64,000 bases of DNA from Mytilinidion resinicola (Eukaryota; Ascomycota; Dothideomycetes; Mytilinidiales; Mytilinidiaceae), in NCBI RefSeq assembly GCF_010093595.1, contig NW_022985463.1:476804-540803 (forward strand), written 5' to 3'. A program made the translations under genes and the position numbers. The notes beneath the pieces were generated by a model. The model had not been told where the DNA came from and did no database searches. It saw only the letters and a program-made list of their open reading frames with translations. Positions 54,726-64,000 of this stretch are shown here, piece by piece. The number at the start of each line of letters is the position of its first letter. Positions within the stretch are counted from its first letter, which is position 1.

Positions 54726-56201
54726 CTAGGTATTGACAAGGTTTCGAATAATGAGAAGTAAGCCCCGAGTGGCCCCCACTAGTAGGATTCCAAGGTCTGT
54801 CACTACAAGGGGGTTTTCGTGTTTCGGACTTCGGGATATTCCAAGCTCTGCCCGTAATTTCCCAGATTCTGTCCACTGATAGAGTGTAGGCGCCCGCCTC
54901 AGTATTCTGATACTGCGCCGCTATACCTCTAAATAGACTGGATAGTTCTTCCGTAGGCTCTCTCATTGCCCCTCTTCCTTCTCGCTCTTTGCCTAGGCGA
55001 TCCTACCTACTTGTAAGTCGGTTTGATATTCTACCGAATGTCTCATCACTCCTTGTCCTCTTTCCGTTTTGTAGTGCTCTCAAGATGGTGGGTTTGAGCG
55101 ATGCTAATCCAGTTCACCAGTTGACCTCAGCTCGTCCGAAACGTTTTCTTGGCTTCAATAATCTTCTCGTTTCCTGTCTTTTCATTGCCATGCAGAAGTC
55201 TGCCTGCTTCACGCCATGTTCACCGCTAGAGTGGTGGCTTACGTTCGACATGAAAACCACACTTTGAAACTACTGCTCAATAGTTCTTCACAAGCTGTGG
55301 ACGTTCTCCTGCCTAAGAATACGTCTACTTTGCCTTCTTTGCCACCTACGGCGCTCGCACAAAACGCGGTGGAGTCGCTCCACAAGATACCATCAAAAGC
55401 GCCATATAGGTTCAAGTACGCAGGTCCAACGATGTCAATGTGGCCGGCAGCATTCGGGTTCTGCACGAGTTTGGCACTAAACGCGGAGCCCGGATATTTC
55501 TAGGTTCTCGAGACTTGCACAAGTGGCAGTGCGCACCTTCACAACACGTTATATCAGCAATATAGTCAGCACAAGGACTTCAGTCTTGGAGATTCCATTG
55601 ATGATTCTTTGACCTCATTTCCATTGAACACTCGGCCCAGGATCGAGCGCCAGCCAATAGAATACGCAGGCATGGTCTCTAGATTGACCCTGGTGAGAAG
55701 GTTCGTGGATTGGAATTGGTGAAGCAATTGGACGCAATTTTCGATCGCGATGTCGAGTTTTTGAGATTGCTCGAGGCATCGGGTGTTGCGAGGGTGGGAG
55801 AATCCAGGGGAGATCATGACTATCTTTTCCGCCAATGAAAACGGCGATGCCTTCTCGGATAGCTGCATGGCCGAGACCCGTCCTCGCAGATCAACTGACT
55901 ACAATTCTCCTGACATGTCGTTATTCCATGATGTCACCTACGAGTTTTGGAATTAGATGTGGCGTCAATTGACGTTACTATGCTATCTAGGCGGTGCTGT
56001 AAAGCTTAATCGCTGCGTCCGGTTTCGTCCGCTATCTTTTCTTTACTTCTTTTCGACCTCATGTAATAACTTGTCGATATCACACCACCATCTCAACTCC
56101 ATTTATAGCTTCATGACTTCCACAACGAAACACATTGTTACCTACGTCTACAATTACGCTCGCCTCTAAGGTTCACGACAAGCAATATCCCAGTCATCAA
56201 G

Positions 56202-57185
56202 ATGTTTGGTTTCGGCGCAACTGCGTTCAAAGCAGAAGACATTCCCGACCTTTCAGGCAAAGTCATTCTGGTCACTGGAGGCAAGAAGCTCTCTTTTATG
56301 TCCCGTGTAAAATGTCCTAAGCCGCGCACAGGAAACTCGGGATTGGGCGCCGAAAGCATTCTACAATTGGCGAAGCATAACCCTTCTAAGATCTACCTGG
56401 CTGCCCGCACAAAAGCCAAAGCCAACGCCGCAATCGCAGCAATCAAGGAGAAGGTTCCCAACGCTGCAATCACATATTTAGAGCTTGATCTGAGCTCCTT
56501 CGCTTCCGTCAAGAAGGCCGCAGATGCCGTCATACAGTCTACTGGACGCCTCGACATTCTCCTAAATAACGCAGGCATCATGGCCACACCGGCAGGCCTA
56601 ACGAAAGATGGCTACGAGGTTCAATTTGGAACTAACCACATGGGCCATGCACTGCTCACGCGGCTGTTACTCCCGACGCTCCAGAAGACTGCGAAAGAGC
56701 AGGGTGCAAGCGCGGACGTCCGCATCGTGAATCTAAGCTCCAAGGGCCACAGATGGGCTCCGGAAGGCGGTCTTGTGCTCGACCAATGCAAGACAGACAT
56801 GGCTAGCACTGCGACTTTCGTTCGATACGGTCAGTCAAAGCTCGCCAACATTCTCTATACCAAAGCGCTTGCAGCCCGATATCCTGCCATCAAGTGCATC
56901 TCTGTGCATCCAGGGGCCGTTGATACGGGACTTGTGCGTGGGCCAGGCGAGTCGTGGCCGGTTTTAGTATGGCCCATGTGGTTTATCATTCAGTTCACCG
57001 CTGTGAGCGTGGCGCATGGGGCATTGACGCAGTTGTTTGCTGCGACGAGTAAGGATGCTAAGACGGGGACTTATTATGTCCCGACCGCGCAAGAGAACGC
57101 AGGATCTGCTTACGCACAAGATGAGAAGCTTGTGGATGTGCTGTGGGATTATACGGAGAAAGAGCTGAATGCCGCGGGTTATTAG
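56202..57185 (+). CDS. Short-chain dehydrogenase, retinol-dehydrogenase/WWOX-like, with GC-AG intron
   Basis: Exons 56202-56280 and 56332-57185 give 310 residues once a 51-nt intron (56281-56331) is removed. Its donor is GCAAGA rather than GT, acceptor CACAG. Splicing rebuilds the coenzyme motif TGGNSGLG exactly. Other motifs are LLNNAGIMA, catalytic Ser in VNLSSKGH and Tyr/Lys in YGQSK, then PGAVDTGL. Residues 1-15 (MFGFGATAFKAEDIP) lead straight into the Rossmann fold. A hydrophobic segment near the C-terminus (WPVLVWPMWFIIQFTAVSV) may touch membranes. The intron is 3n and stop-free, so the unspliced frame stays open with 17 extra residues in the coenzyme loop. Confidence 0.92.
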   Translation: MFGFGATAFKAEDIPDLSGKVILVTGGKKLSFMSRVKCPKPRTGNSGLGAESILQLAKHNPSKIYLAARTKAKANAAIAAIKEKVPNAAITYLELDLSSFASVKKAADAVIQSTGRLDILLNNAGIMATPAGLTKDGYEVQFGTNHMGHALLTRLLLPTLQKTAKEQGASADVRIVNLSSKGHRWAPEGGLVLDQCKTDMASTATFVRYGQSKLANILYTKALAARYPAIKCISVHPGAVDTGLVRGPGESWPVLVWPMWFIIQFTAVSVAHGALTQLFAATSKDAKTGTYYVPTAQENAGSAYAQDEKLVDVLWDYTEKELNAAGY

Positions 57186-59524
57186 GTATTGCGAAGGTTG
57201 ATTTTTGTGATTTCGGCGCTGTTTGAGTTTTTTAGAAGCGTGTGGGTAGAACAGACGGGTGGGTGCGCAATGAACAATTCAATATCTCAACATGATCTAA
57301 TCCTTACAGCGACTACTCGGAGTGTCTGCATGATGTGGGTTTGGAGCTGGACGATGTTCGATGGCGAAAGCGTCACAAATCATGTGCAAAATATACGTGA
57401 GTAGCTCTTATGGAAATTGAAGGCTCTTGATGCTTTTGTATGGCTATCAATAAAGCCCTATCAGATATATCAAAGGGATTATAGCGGTCGTCTAAAAGAT
57501 GACCCTCGAAATGCCTCACATTCCATGATCACGTGACTATGGTTCTCTGGTCAAGTGGATCGCCACACCCCTCCAGCCAAACAGACGCGCGTCCAAGTTA
57601 CTACTGCTCGTTTTCCTCAGTCCCATCGAATTGTTAGGTAAACGTGGCTTGTGAGGTTGATCCAGACGTCAGCCTCGAGGTCTTCACTCCCTGCCCTATC
57701 GAACTCACAACGTTTAGCTCATTGGTTGCCTTACTTTCAACTTCGTGCCGGCCATTCCTAGTATGAGTTAGGACCGGAGGACTTGTGTAGCATATCGCCG
57801 ACACCGCACCTCACTACGAACAATTGAGCTTGCAGTCACCTCACAGTCACCTCACAGTCATCTCGATTGCGGCTCGATTTTGTGCTTGAAGGCATTGGAC
57901 TTGGCCTATTCGTAGGCCTATGATGTATCGTGCTCACAATTGACCTCTACCGGAGGCGTTGCAATCTCGCACTTGTTGAGACATGGTACCTGTGAGGTTT
58001 CGTAGGTTTTAAGTAAAATATTCTATGCCTTTCAGACGTATTGTACCTCATGTTCAAGTCTTCAAAATCATACATAAGTCTCTTCTACCTTCCACTTTTA
58101 AGATATCCATCGTACCTTGTGAGGAATGAGGTGGAACGCACTTGGTATGCGGCTCATCTTCTAGATGCGCTCTGCATCTCTGCGCCAAGCGAATTCCGCG
58201 TGGTGGCAAGTGGTGCGCTGTCTGTCCCTCTCTCCCCAAATCAACGCTGCCCCCGCCTAATTCCACCCAAACCTAATCAGACCGTCGTGTTCCTCTGTAT
58301 ACTCAGATCTTCCTCTCTGTCTTCCGCATTCCTGCTTCTCCTGCCGATTTGAAGCGTCAGCCTCAGCGCCGCGGCCGCCTCATCGTCTCCTCGGTACGAG
58401 CGTCTCTTCCCATATCTGTATCGCCCACCTTCACTCGACTAGCCTTCTATTTTTCTCATTAAATTTCATGCCCTTACCGGCTCGAAGACGTCTAGTCGTG
58501 GCCCGATCGCCCGTTGTGACTTTGAACCTTTCGTAAGTCACGTGCTCAGTGCGTCCTTGGCAAAGTGTCAGGGACCAAACTCGTCTCCAACTACGATTAA
58601 GGCCTTCGATGTCGTGCCAGATCTCGTTCATCTGAAATTCGGTTTGATAGGCTAACAGGTTCGGTCGGTCATCTATATAGGGAAATACGCGAAAATCCGT
58701 CAAATCATCGTCTCCAATCCTACAGGGGACACTAAAGCACTCAAGAGGCCGCTGCAGTGTTACTGCTCCTAGCCTGTAGCACTGCATCCCTCCAGGCGCG
58801 TCTCATGGAGCGGTACCACAATACCTCCACTTCAATGGTCGCTGAACGAAGCGGCGGCAACATGCGACGGCAAGGAATAGAGGTACGTTAACTAAGTCCT
58901 CCGAAAAATAGCTTCATTGACACGATCCCAGGGGCCTTCTTTTCCAACACAGTACCTCTTTAAGTAGACATACTCTGATGATTCGACGCATTCAATACAG
59001 CGATGGCTGCAAGAGACTCCCACAGAGGAGCATTGGACGACGGTCAGTCGTTCTGGAGAAGCTCATTTCAATCATGGTTCCAGCTCATGCGGAGGACTGC
59101 TCTTCAGGTATAGCATGACATCTGATGCATCTACTCTCTGTCCCTTCTGGAAAATTAATTAGCTAATTCTTCTTGTAGAATCATGTCAATGCTGAGACTG
59201 ATAACAACTATGTCTGTGATAGTAGCAACTCAACGGCTGCCGCGATACTGGACGAATCCAAGGTCCCTCGGATTGCGCGAGTTATAAGCTCTTCAAACGC
59301 GAGCTCTCTTTATCTCAGACCGAGAGCCGCATCCAAGGGTTTGAACCCAATTTCACAAGAGGCCCCTATGCCCCGAGGAAAAGCGCGATCCCTTCAAGAT
59401 CAAATCAGGACCCAAGTCATTCCAATACCATCTTTAAACATTGTAAGATATATAGTCTCCAATAACACCCATCTTGTTGAAGCGGTAGCCGTAGGCCAGG
59501 TCCATAGAGGAGCAATTTCAGTGC

Positions 59525-59900
59525 CAGCGTGAGGAGTAAGCTGACCGTAACTAAACCAACGTGAGCGATCCGTTGCAATCGACCCTTTTAGTGGACCTGG
59601 ACAATCCACTCAAGGACAAGCCTAGGGTCCAACTTGGTTTAATCGGGTTGTAATCCAGTGAATTAACCCTGCATACGGGTTTTAGAACGCGTTCTGTGTT
59701 TTCACGCGTTGTTTTGACCCCCTACGGCTCCCACGGGTACCCCTTTTCTACGCACAGGGTGAAAAGAGGTCCGTGCATAGTCCGTAAACGGTTTAAGCCG
59801 GTCACAATCCCTCTCTAATAAACAGTGCTAAGTGATCGATTAGGAATGGATTGCAAACTATACTCCTCTAACTCGCTCCGTCGGCTTACTCCTCACACTG
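59525..59900. mobile_element. MITE-like element with imperfect terminal inverted repeats
   Basis: Left end CAGCGTGAGGAGTAAGCTGAC (shown from 59525 without the last base: CAGCGTGAGGAGTAAGCTGA) and right end reading inward CAGTGTGAGGAGTAAGCCGA match over about 20 bp with two mismatches. Spacing 376 bp, no coding capacity. Ends starting CAGTG are hAT-like, but the 8 flanking bases do not match, so the superfamily is uncertain. Confidence 0.6.
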
Positions 59901-60049
59901 AACTTCACCATGGACTGAATCTTCCAACATTTCGGGAAAGACCCCTAGTCAATTCAACTCACTAGTGAGATTTATGTTGTTTTGTGTGGGCCACGCTTCC
60001 GTAAAAGTATTTCTTGTATAGCCCATCTGCTGTCCCACTCCAGGAATGT

Positions 60050-60330
60050 CCGCAAGGTTCCGGCTCGTCCAGTCCCTCGTCTGCCAAAACAGGTTCAACT
60101 TTCATTTCTTCTTCATCTGGAGGGCTCGGAGGATCTCGCAGCACTCTGCCGGCCAAGGCCGGCAGAGCATCATCGAACGATGCAAACGACGACCCCTCAG
60201 AGGAGCTACCAACCCCGCCTACACCCGGTATCGGTACTAGTGAGAATCTGATGTTCGCCTGCCCTAAACAAAAGCATTCCGCAGACGATTGTACATACGT
60301 CGGCATTCGATTTCGCAACATGTCAGAAGT
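60050..60330 (+). pseudogene. Possible relic of a fungal C2H2-type zinc-finger gene
   Basis: The open plus frame reads SGSSSPSSAKTGSTFISSSS, then ELPTPPTPGIGTSENLMFAC and PKQKHSADDCTYVGIRFRNM. The Ser-rich lead-in followed by (L)MFACP.xKH resembles the start of a common fungal C2H2-like family (FACPxxKxxP..HRVKxHLxRxH), but the His half of the finger is missing. Only weak support. Confidence 0.25.
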
Positions 60331-62045
60331 CATGCATGTTCAATCATTTTCAATCTGGTTATCGAAGCACCTATTCGTGGAAATCATTCATTGGAACACA
60401 AACAGGATCCTGGAAACTGGTCTGGCAGCTTCTGGTTCGATTGATCTGGCTCTTTTCTGCTACTCCTAGTCATATCGAATGCTAAAGTGTGACGTCAACT
60501 GATGAGCTATCATATTGTTTCATTCATGGAGTACGCTGACTCTCTCTCAGAATGCATTTAAGCCGAACCGACCGGACTCTCGTCCGTCTATGCCGGCAGT
60601 GTAATACATATTTTCTCACCGCTTCAGCCTTCGAAAGGGACTCGCAATTGCCACGCCGATGTCCTTGAGACGGAACACCACGTGGACCAAAGCAGGCCAA
60701 AATGCGGAAACAGTTGTATTTCTTGATGTATCCGGAGGACTCAATAATCCCAAGCCCTTGTAAGCTCCCGCTACCCCATTCCCCAACACGTCGTTTTACT
60801 AAGTAACCGGGTTAGATGTTGGAAATGATATCGCAACCCAGGATGCTCCGACTTGGGATCACGTCAATCTACTGACATCTCACGATCATGAGGCTCACCT
60901 GACCGTCAGCGAGCGAAATGGCAACCTGGAGCAGGAAATAAAGGAGGTGATCCCTAGAAGTTTTGAATCTCTTAGAATCCATCCCAATGAATCCGGAAGC
61001 GACGCAACCGACGCCTTCAACACACTCGTCTGGCGCTCTAGGTACTCTTAGCCGAGCTGAATAAAGCCCTAGGATATGTAGAGATCCCAGGCTCCCCATC
61101 TGGTCCAGTCAGCATTCCACGTCTCGTCGTCGGGCAGATGAACACGGACTTGTTGCCAGCGGCCTAGAACCCTAGCGTCGACGACATCGCCGATGTCGGG
61201 TCCAGCTTGCACTTAAAAGAGGAGCAATGGGATAATTTCAGCAATCCGGGCGGGCATTCAAAATCTCTCGGGCTTGGATTACTTTCTCATACCTCGATGT
61301 CGCTCCTTTCGGTGATCCGCTGATGGAGTTCGATGCAGATGAATTCTGAAACGCTTTCCTTTTGGCACTACTTCTGGAGGCTACGTGTCTTATCACCTGT
61401 CTCTAGAAGTCTTTCACAGTGCTTAGGAGACCTAATACTTAAGTCTTTCCCGGGATCATCGTAAACGCATGTCTTCCTGGATCTGACATTTACTTGTACA
61501 CTAGTCAATTCATCCAATGCCACATTAAAGGTGTTTATGCGCACGGCCAAAGCTTCCCCGCTCCTCATCTCACATCTAATCGCCTTTCCACCTCCTTCTG
61601 TAACTTAGCCTCTTCCTCGATCAGACCTAGCATCTAAGTGCGCTCTCAATTAACCAAACCTCTAGAGGACAATACGCTATCACGGGTTCGTTTCGGAGGA
61701 TTTCTTACTAAGCAGTTACAAGATGCAGCCTCGTTATGCCCTTCTTTGTTCTGCAGATCGCGCGAGATGTCTGATACTCTTGGGGATAATATTTCCTTTG
61801 TGCGTCTTGTACCGCGGAAGGTTAGATAAATCAAAAACAAAGACCCGTCACAGACCCGTCACATCCCAAATGCCAATCAACTTGCGCATACAGATTAGCG
61901 GATGGCCGTCTTTATATTTCTTAGATTTAAGTCGTCTACTCCTCCACGCAATGCTCATCGCACACGCCCATCCGAATAAACCTACCGACTCACCCTTTAC
62001 TTAGCCCTCCTCCCTGCGCATTGCCGCTACCAATCTCATCCAACG

Positions 62046-63323
62046 ATGCCCTCAAAGCGATCTCGCGGAAACGGCGCAGCAACCTGGGACGATTACCGCT
62101 CGAGCTACGCGCTCGCCGCCAACGATAGCGCTCACCACACCGAGACGTGGAGGCGGATTCCTCACAGAGGCAAGAAAGACCGCGACGAGCTCTCGTCTTC
62201 ACAGTCGCAGTCATCTGACTCTCTCAGCGAAGAGGATGCTCGCAAGCAAAGAGCACGTACGCATCGAGGTCATTCAAGCCTTCTCCGTCCCGCGAAACCC
62301 CGAACCATCTGTCACCCAATTCTCGCTATTATCATTTTCGTACTTGTGGCAGGCGTTGCCTTCGTTGGTTCAGTGATAATAGCGCAATCGGCCGTCGACG
62401 CCATCATCGCTCCCTCTCCCAAAAGATTCGGAGGCCACGTCCCCGGCAGCCTGCACTGGGACCGCACAGAACTGGAAGGGCGGGTTCTCGACGCTAAGGG
62501 ATCTATGAGCCATGCGCTCGTTTACAAGAGGAACGACGTCGAAGCGATACGCGGCCTCGTGCAACGCTCCTCCGTCCCCTCGAAAAAGGAAGCGTTGGGG
62601 CACTTCGACACGTTCATGAGGGAGGCGAAAGCGGCAGCCACGGCATTGAGCAAGTTCGAGGCAAGGCTGCCACAAGTGCTTAGCAACGTTCGGGTGGAGA
62701 ATAGGCTGCTGCATAAGAGGGTATTGGACGAGTCGGAAGCGGGAGTGGGAAAGTCAAGCCTGGAGACATTGCGCAAGATCATTGAGAAGGCTACAACGGA
62801 GCTGGGCACGCTGGCTGGACAGGCAGTGGGGGAGATTCACTCTCAATTGATGGAGCTGGAGTACGCTCTTGGGGAGATCCAGGAGATCGTCAATGAAGAT
62901 GAAAGACGGGGTGAAAAGAATTTTGAAGAAAACCTCAAGAAGAGTTTGAAGAGCGGAGCCTGGTCTAGGCTAGATTCGGAGGGGGAGGCCCAGAGACAAC
63001 AAATAAAGAACATTAGAGAGGAGCTGATGAGAATCAGACAATTCGTCAGCACGTGCCAGAAACACGTCAGCGAAGTCACCAGGCGTCTGGACACAGTAAC
63101 CAATGAGCTTAACGACCTTCATATGAGGCAGAGCGAGCTGGTGATTGATCAAGCTCGTCCAGATGAACTCTACAAGGTGTTGCTGGAGAACAAACATATT
63201 AGCGCAAAGCTCGAAAGGACACTCAAGAACATTGATGAGTTGGATAAAATTAATGCAGATATCGACGCCGGCACATATAAGGGAGACTACTTTGCTCTTC
63301 CTAGATGGGTCCCATTTGAATGA
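62046..63323 (+). CDS. Coiled-coil single-pass membrane protein, hypothetical (425 aa)
   Basis: Single exon from ATG 62046 (CAACGATGCCC). The N-terminal about 85 residues are polar and Ser/Arg-rich. One membrane helix, PILAIIIFVLVAGVAFVGSVIIA, lies at about residues 90-112. The rest is mainly charged helix with heptad-like stretches: LETLRKIIEKATTELGTLAG, IHSQLMELEYALGEIQEIVN and IREELMRIRQFVSTCQKHVS. It ends YFALPRWVPFE. No family recognised. A membrane-tethered coiled coil could be a scaffold or organelle-shape protein; that is inference from architecture only. Confidence 0.82.
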   Translation: MPSKRSRGNGAATWDDYRSSYALAANDSAHHTETWRRIPHRGKKDRDELSSSQSQSSDSLSEEDARKQRARTHRGHSSLLRPAKPRTICHPILAIIIFVLVAGVAFVGSVIIAQSAVDAIIAPSPKRFGGHVPGSLHWDRTELEGRVLDAKGSMSHALVYKRNDVEAIRGLVQRSSVPSKKEALGHFDTFMREAKAAATALSKFEARLPQVLSNVRVENRLLHKRVLDESEAGVGKSSLETLRKIIEKATTELGTLAGQAVGEIHSQLMELEYALGEIQEIVNEDERRGEKNFEENLKKSLKSGAWSRLDSEGEAQRQQIKNIREELMRIRQFVSTCQKHVSEVTRRLDTVTNELNDLHMRQSELVIDQARPDELYKVLLENKHISAKLERTLKNIDELDKINADIDAGTYKGDYFALPRWVPFE

Positions 63324-63410
63324 GAACAGCCTGTGGAGATGTTAGCAAACGCATGAGCTAGGGACCCGCAAGCTACTGGGAGAGATATCGACCTGATTTA
63401 TCGAGGCAAT

Positions 63411-64000
63411 TTACTTTCTCTTTACCATCAGATCTTCATCTTTTCCTACTCTCAACCTCTCCTCACTCGTCCCCCAGAAATCTGGAACGCCCAATCCCCC
63501 AGCCACCTCGTCGAACCCAGCGTCTTCCTTCACCATCGTTGCGACTGCCTTTGCAACAGTAAGAATCATCGACATGCCACCGCCATTGAACCCAGCCAGC
63601 ATCCATTGATTTTTTACGCCTGGAACTCTTCCAACGTGCGGCCACCCATCCGGGGTGATGCCCATGATGCCCACCCACACCTTGTCCAACTCTGCTCCAC
63701 TCTCTTCCCAACCGCGAAAGTTTCGTTGCATGTAACCTTCCCAATACTCTTCAGTTTGTGGGGGAAACGGCATGGAGTCGTCGAAGTTGTTGAACCATGA
63801 CGGACGGTCAGAATTATAGAGCCATTTCCCGCCTCCGACGACGATGCTACCATCCGGTCGTGGATTGAGATAGTCGGTCCCTTTCTCTGGGCCGAAATCA
63901 ATGTTGTACGTGTTTGAGAGATGCGGGTGAATTGGTTGCTTGGGGACGATGTGGGATGTCATGCCACGGATCGGAGTGATGATGTCGTTGAATTGGGAAA
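63411..64000 (-). CDS. FAD-dependent oxidoreductase (DAO/OrdL-type), 5' partial
   Basis: The minus-strand frame enters from the right edge (FNDIITPIRGMTSHIVPK) and stops at 63411. The visible C-terminal about 196 residues include DGSIVVGGGKWLYN, WVGIMGITPDGWPHVGRVPG and QWMLAGFNGGGMSMILTVAKAVA, the last two matching the substrate- and FAD-binding end of D-amino-acid-oxidase-like (DAO family) proteins. The FAD-binding GxGxxG start is outside the window. These flavoenzymes oxidise amines or amino acids; substrate unknown. A stop-free tail ending DLMVKRK. Confidence 0.9.
   Translation of the reverse strand, partial: SQFNDIITPIRGMTSHIVPKQPIHPHLSNTYNIDFGPEKGTDYLNPRPDGSIVVGGGKWLYNSDRPSWFNNFDDSMPFPPQTEEYWEGYMQRNFRGWEESGAELDKVWVGIMGITPDGWPHVGRVPGVKNQWMLAGFNGGGMSMILTVAKAVATMVKEDAGFDEVAGGLGVPDFWGTSEERLRVGKDEDLMVKRK

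Larger units (their letters stand above)
53819..56201. other. Gene-poor stretch with two foldback elements
   Basis: Contains the two MITE-like elements listed separately. Between 55,240 and 55,870 the minus strand carries coding-like pieces (PAYSIGWRSILGRVFNGNE and HIDIVGPAYLNLYGAFDGIL) that may be one decayed gene; frames are short and lack good starts. Confidence 0.45.
57186..62045. other. Long gene-poor stretch
   Basis: No intact gene recognised in 4.9 kb apart from remnants. It holds a MITE-like element (59525-59900), a possible zinc-finger gene relic near 60 kb, an 11-bp repeat (CACCTCACAGT, 57838-57860) and a 118-codon minus-strand frame from ATG 58787 (DFRVFPYIDDRPNLLAYQTE) of unknown nature. 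Coding-like pieces around 60,860-61,050 are isolated. Confidence 0.5.

Noticed and set aside
38260..57185. Secondary-metabolite cluster suggested by SDRs, hydrolase, regulator and epimerase
   Set aside because: No polyketide synthase, NRPS, terpene cyclase, P450 or transporter in between; unrelated genes separate the members.

Overview
The window is nuclear DNA of a filamentous ascomycete (Pezizomycotina, plausibly Dothideomycetes; I cannot name a species). Most spliced genes have short introns of about 41-120 nt with GT-AG ends and CTAAC/CTGAC-like branch points. Starts are often CACCATG- or CAACATG-like. Several families are typical of such fungi: Zn(II)2Cys6 regulator, DUF3176 membrane protein, membrane-anchored GH17 glucanase, OCH1, a 7TM-RGS protein and many SDRs. 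I saw no rRNA, tRNA, CRISPR array or bacterial signal.

Layout. 0-16 kb is ordinary gene space: the 3' part of a mitochondrial MDL1-type ABC transporter, a small unknown protein, a GNAT acetyltransferase, an FNR/diflavin-reductase-like protein without a flavodoxin domain, an SDR, a GH17 glucanase and a 7TM-RGS protein. 16-25.6 kb is gene-poor: a DUF3176 protein, an AT-rich island at 19.9-22.5 kb that looks RIP-degraded, and two uncertain hypothetical genes. 25.6-39.6 kb is housekeeping-like: a STRAP-type WD40 protein, cytochrome b5 reductase CBR1, two unknown proteins, OCH1, a Q/H-rich small protein and an SDR. 39.9-43.9 kb holds a decayed alpha/beta-hydrolase and other coding-like debris. 44-47.3 kb is a large Arg/Asp-rich protein with a 19-unit pentapeptide repeat. 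47.9-57.2 kb holds a Zn2Cys6 regulator with two in-frame stop codons, a divergent intact NmrA/epimerase-like gene, a Cys-rich single-pass membrane protein, two foldback MITE-like elements and an SDR with a GC-AG intron. 57.2-62 kb is gene-poor with a third MITE-like element. The window closes with a coiled-coil single-pass membrane protein and the C-terminal part of an FAD-dependent oxidoreductase.

How the genes work together. No operon-like logic or biosynthetic core enzyme is visible. The one suggestive unit is the divergent regulator/epimerase pair at 47.9-52.2 kb sharing 302 bp. There the regulator appears dead, through two stops each explainable by one C-to-T change, while the epimerase reads open. 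CBR1, OCH1, GH17 and the 7TM-RGS gene are separate lipid/redox, cell-wall, glycosylation and signalling genes. All gene models come from reading frames and splice signals by eye. Names rest on recognised motifs, not on database searches.
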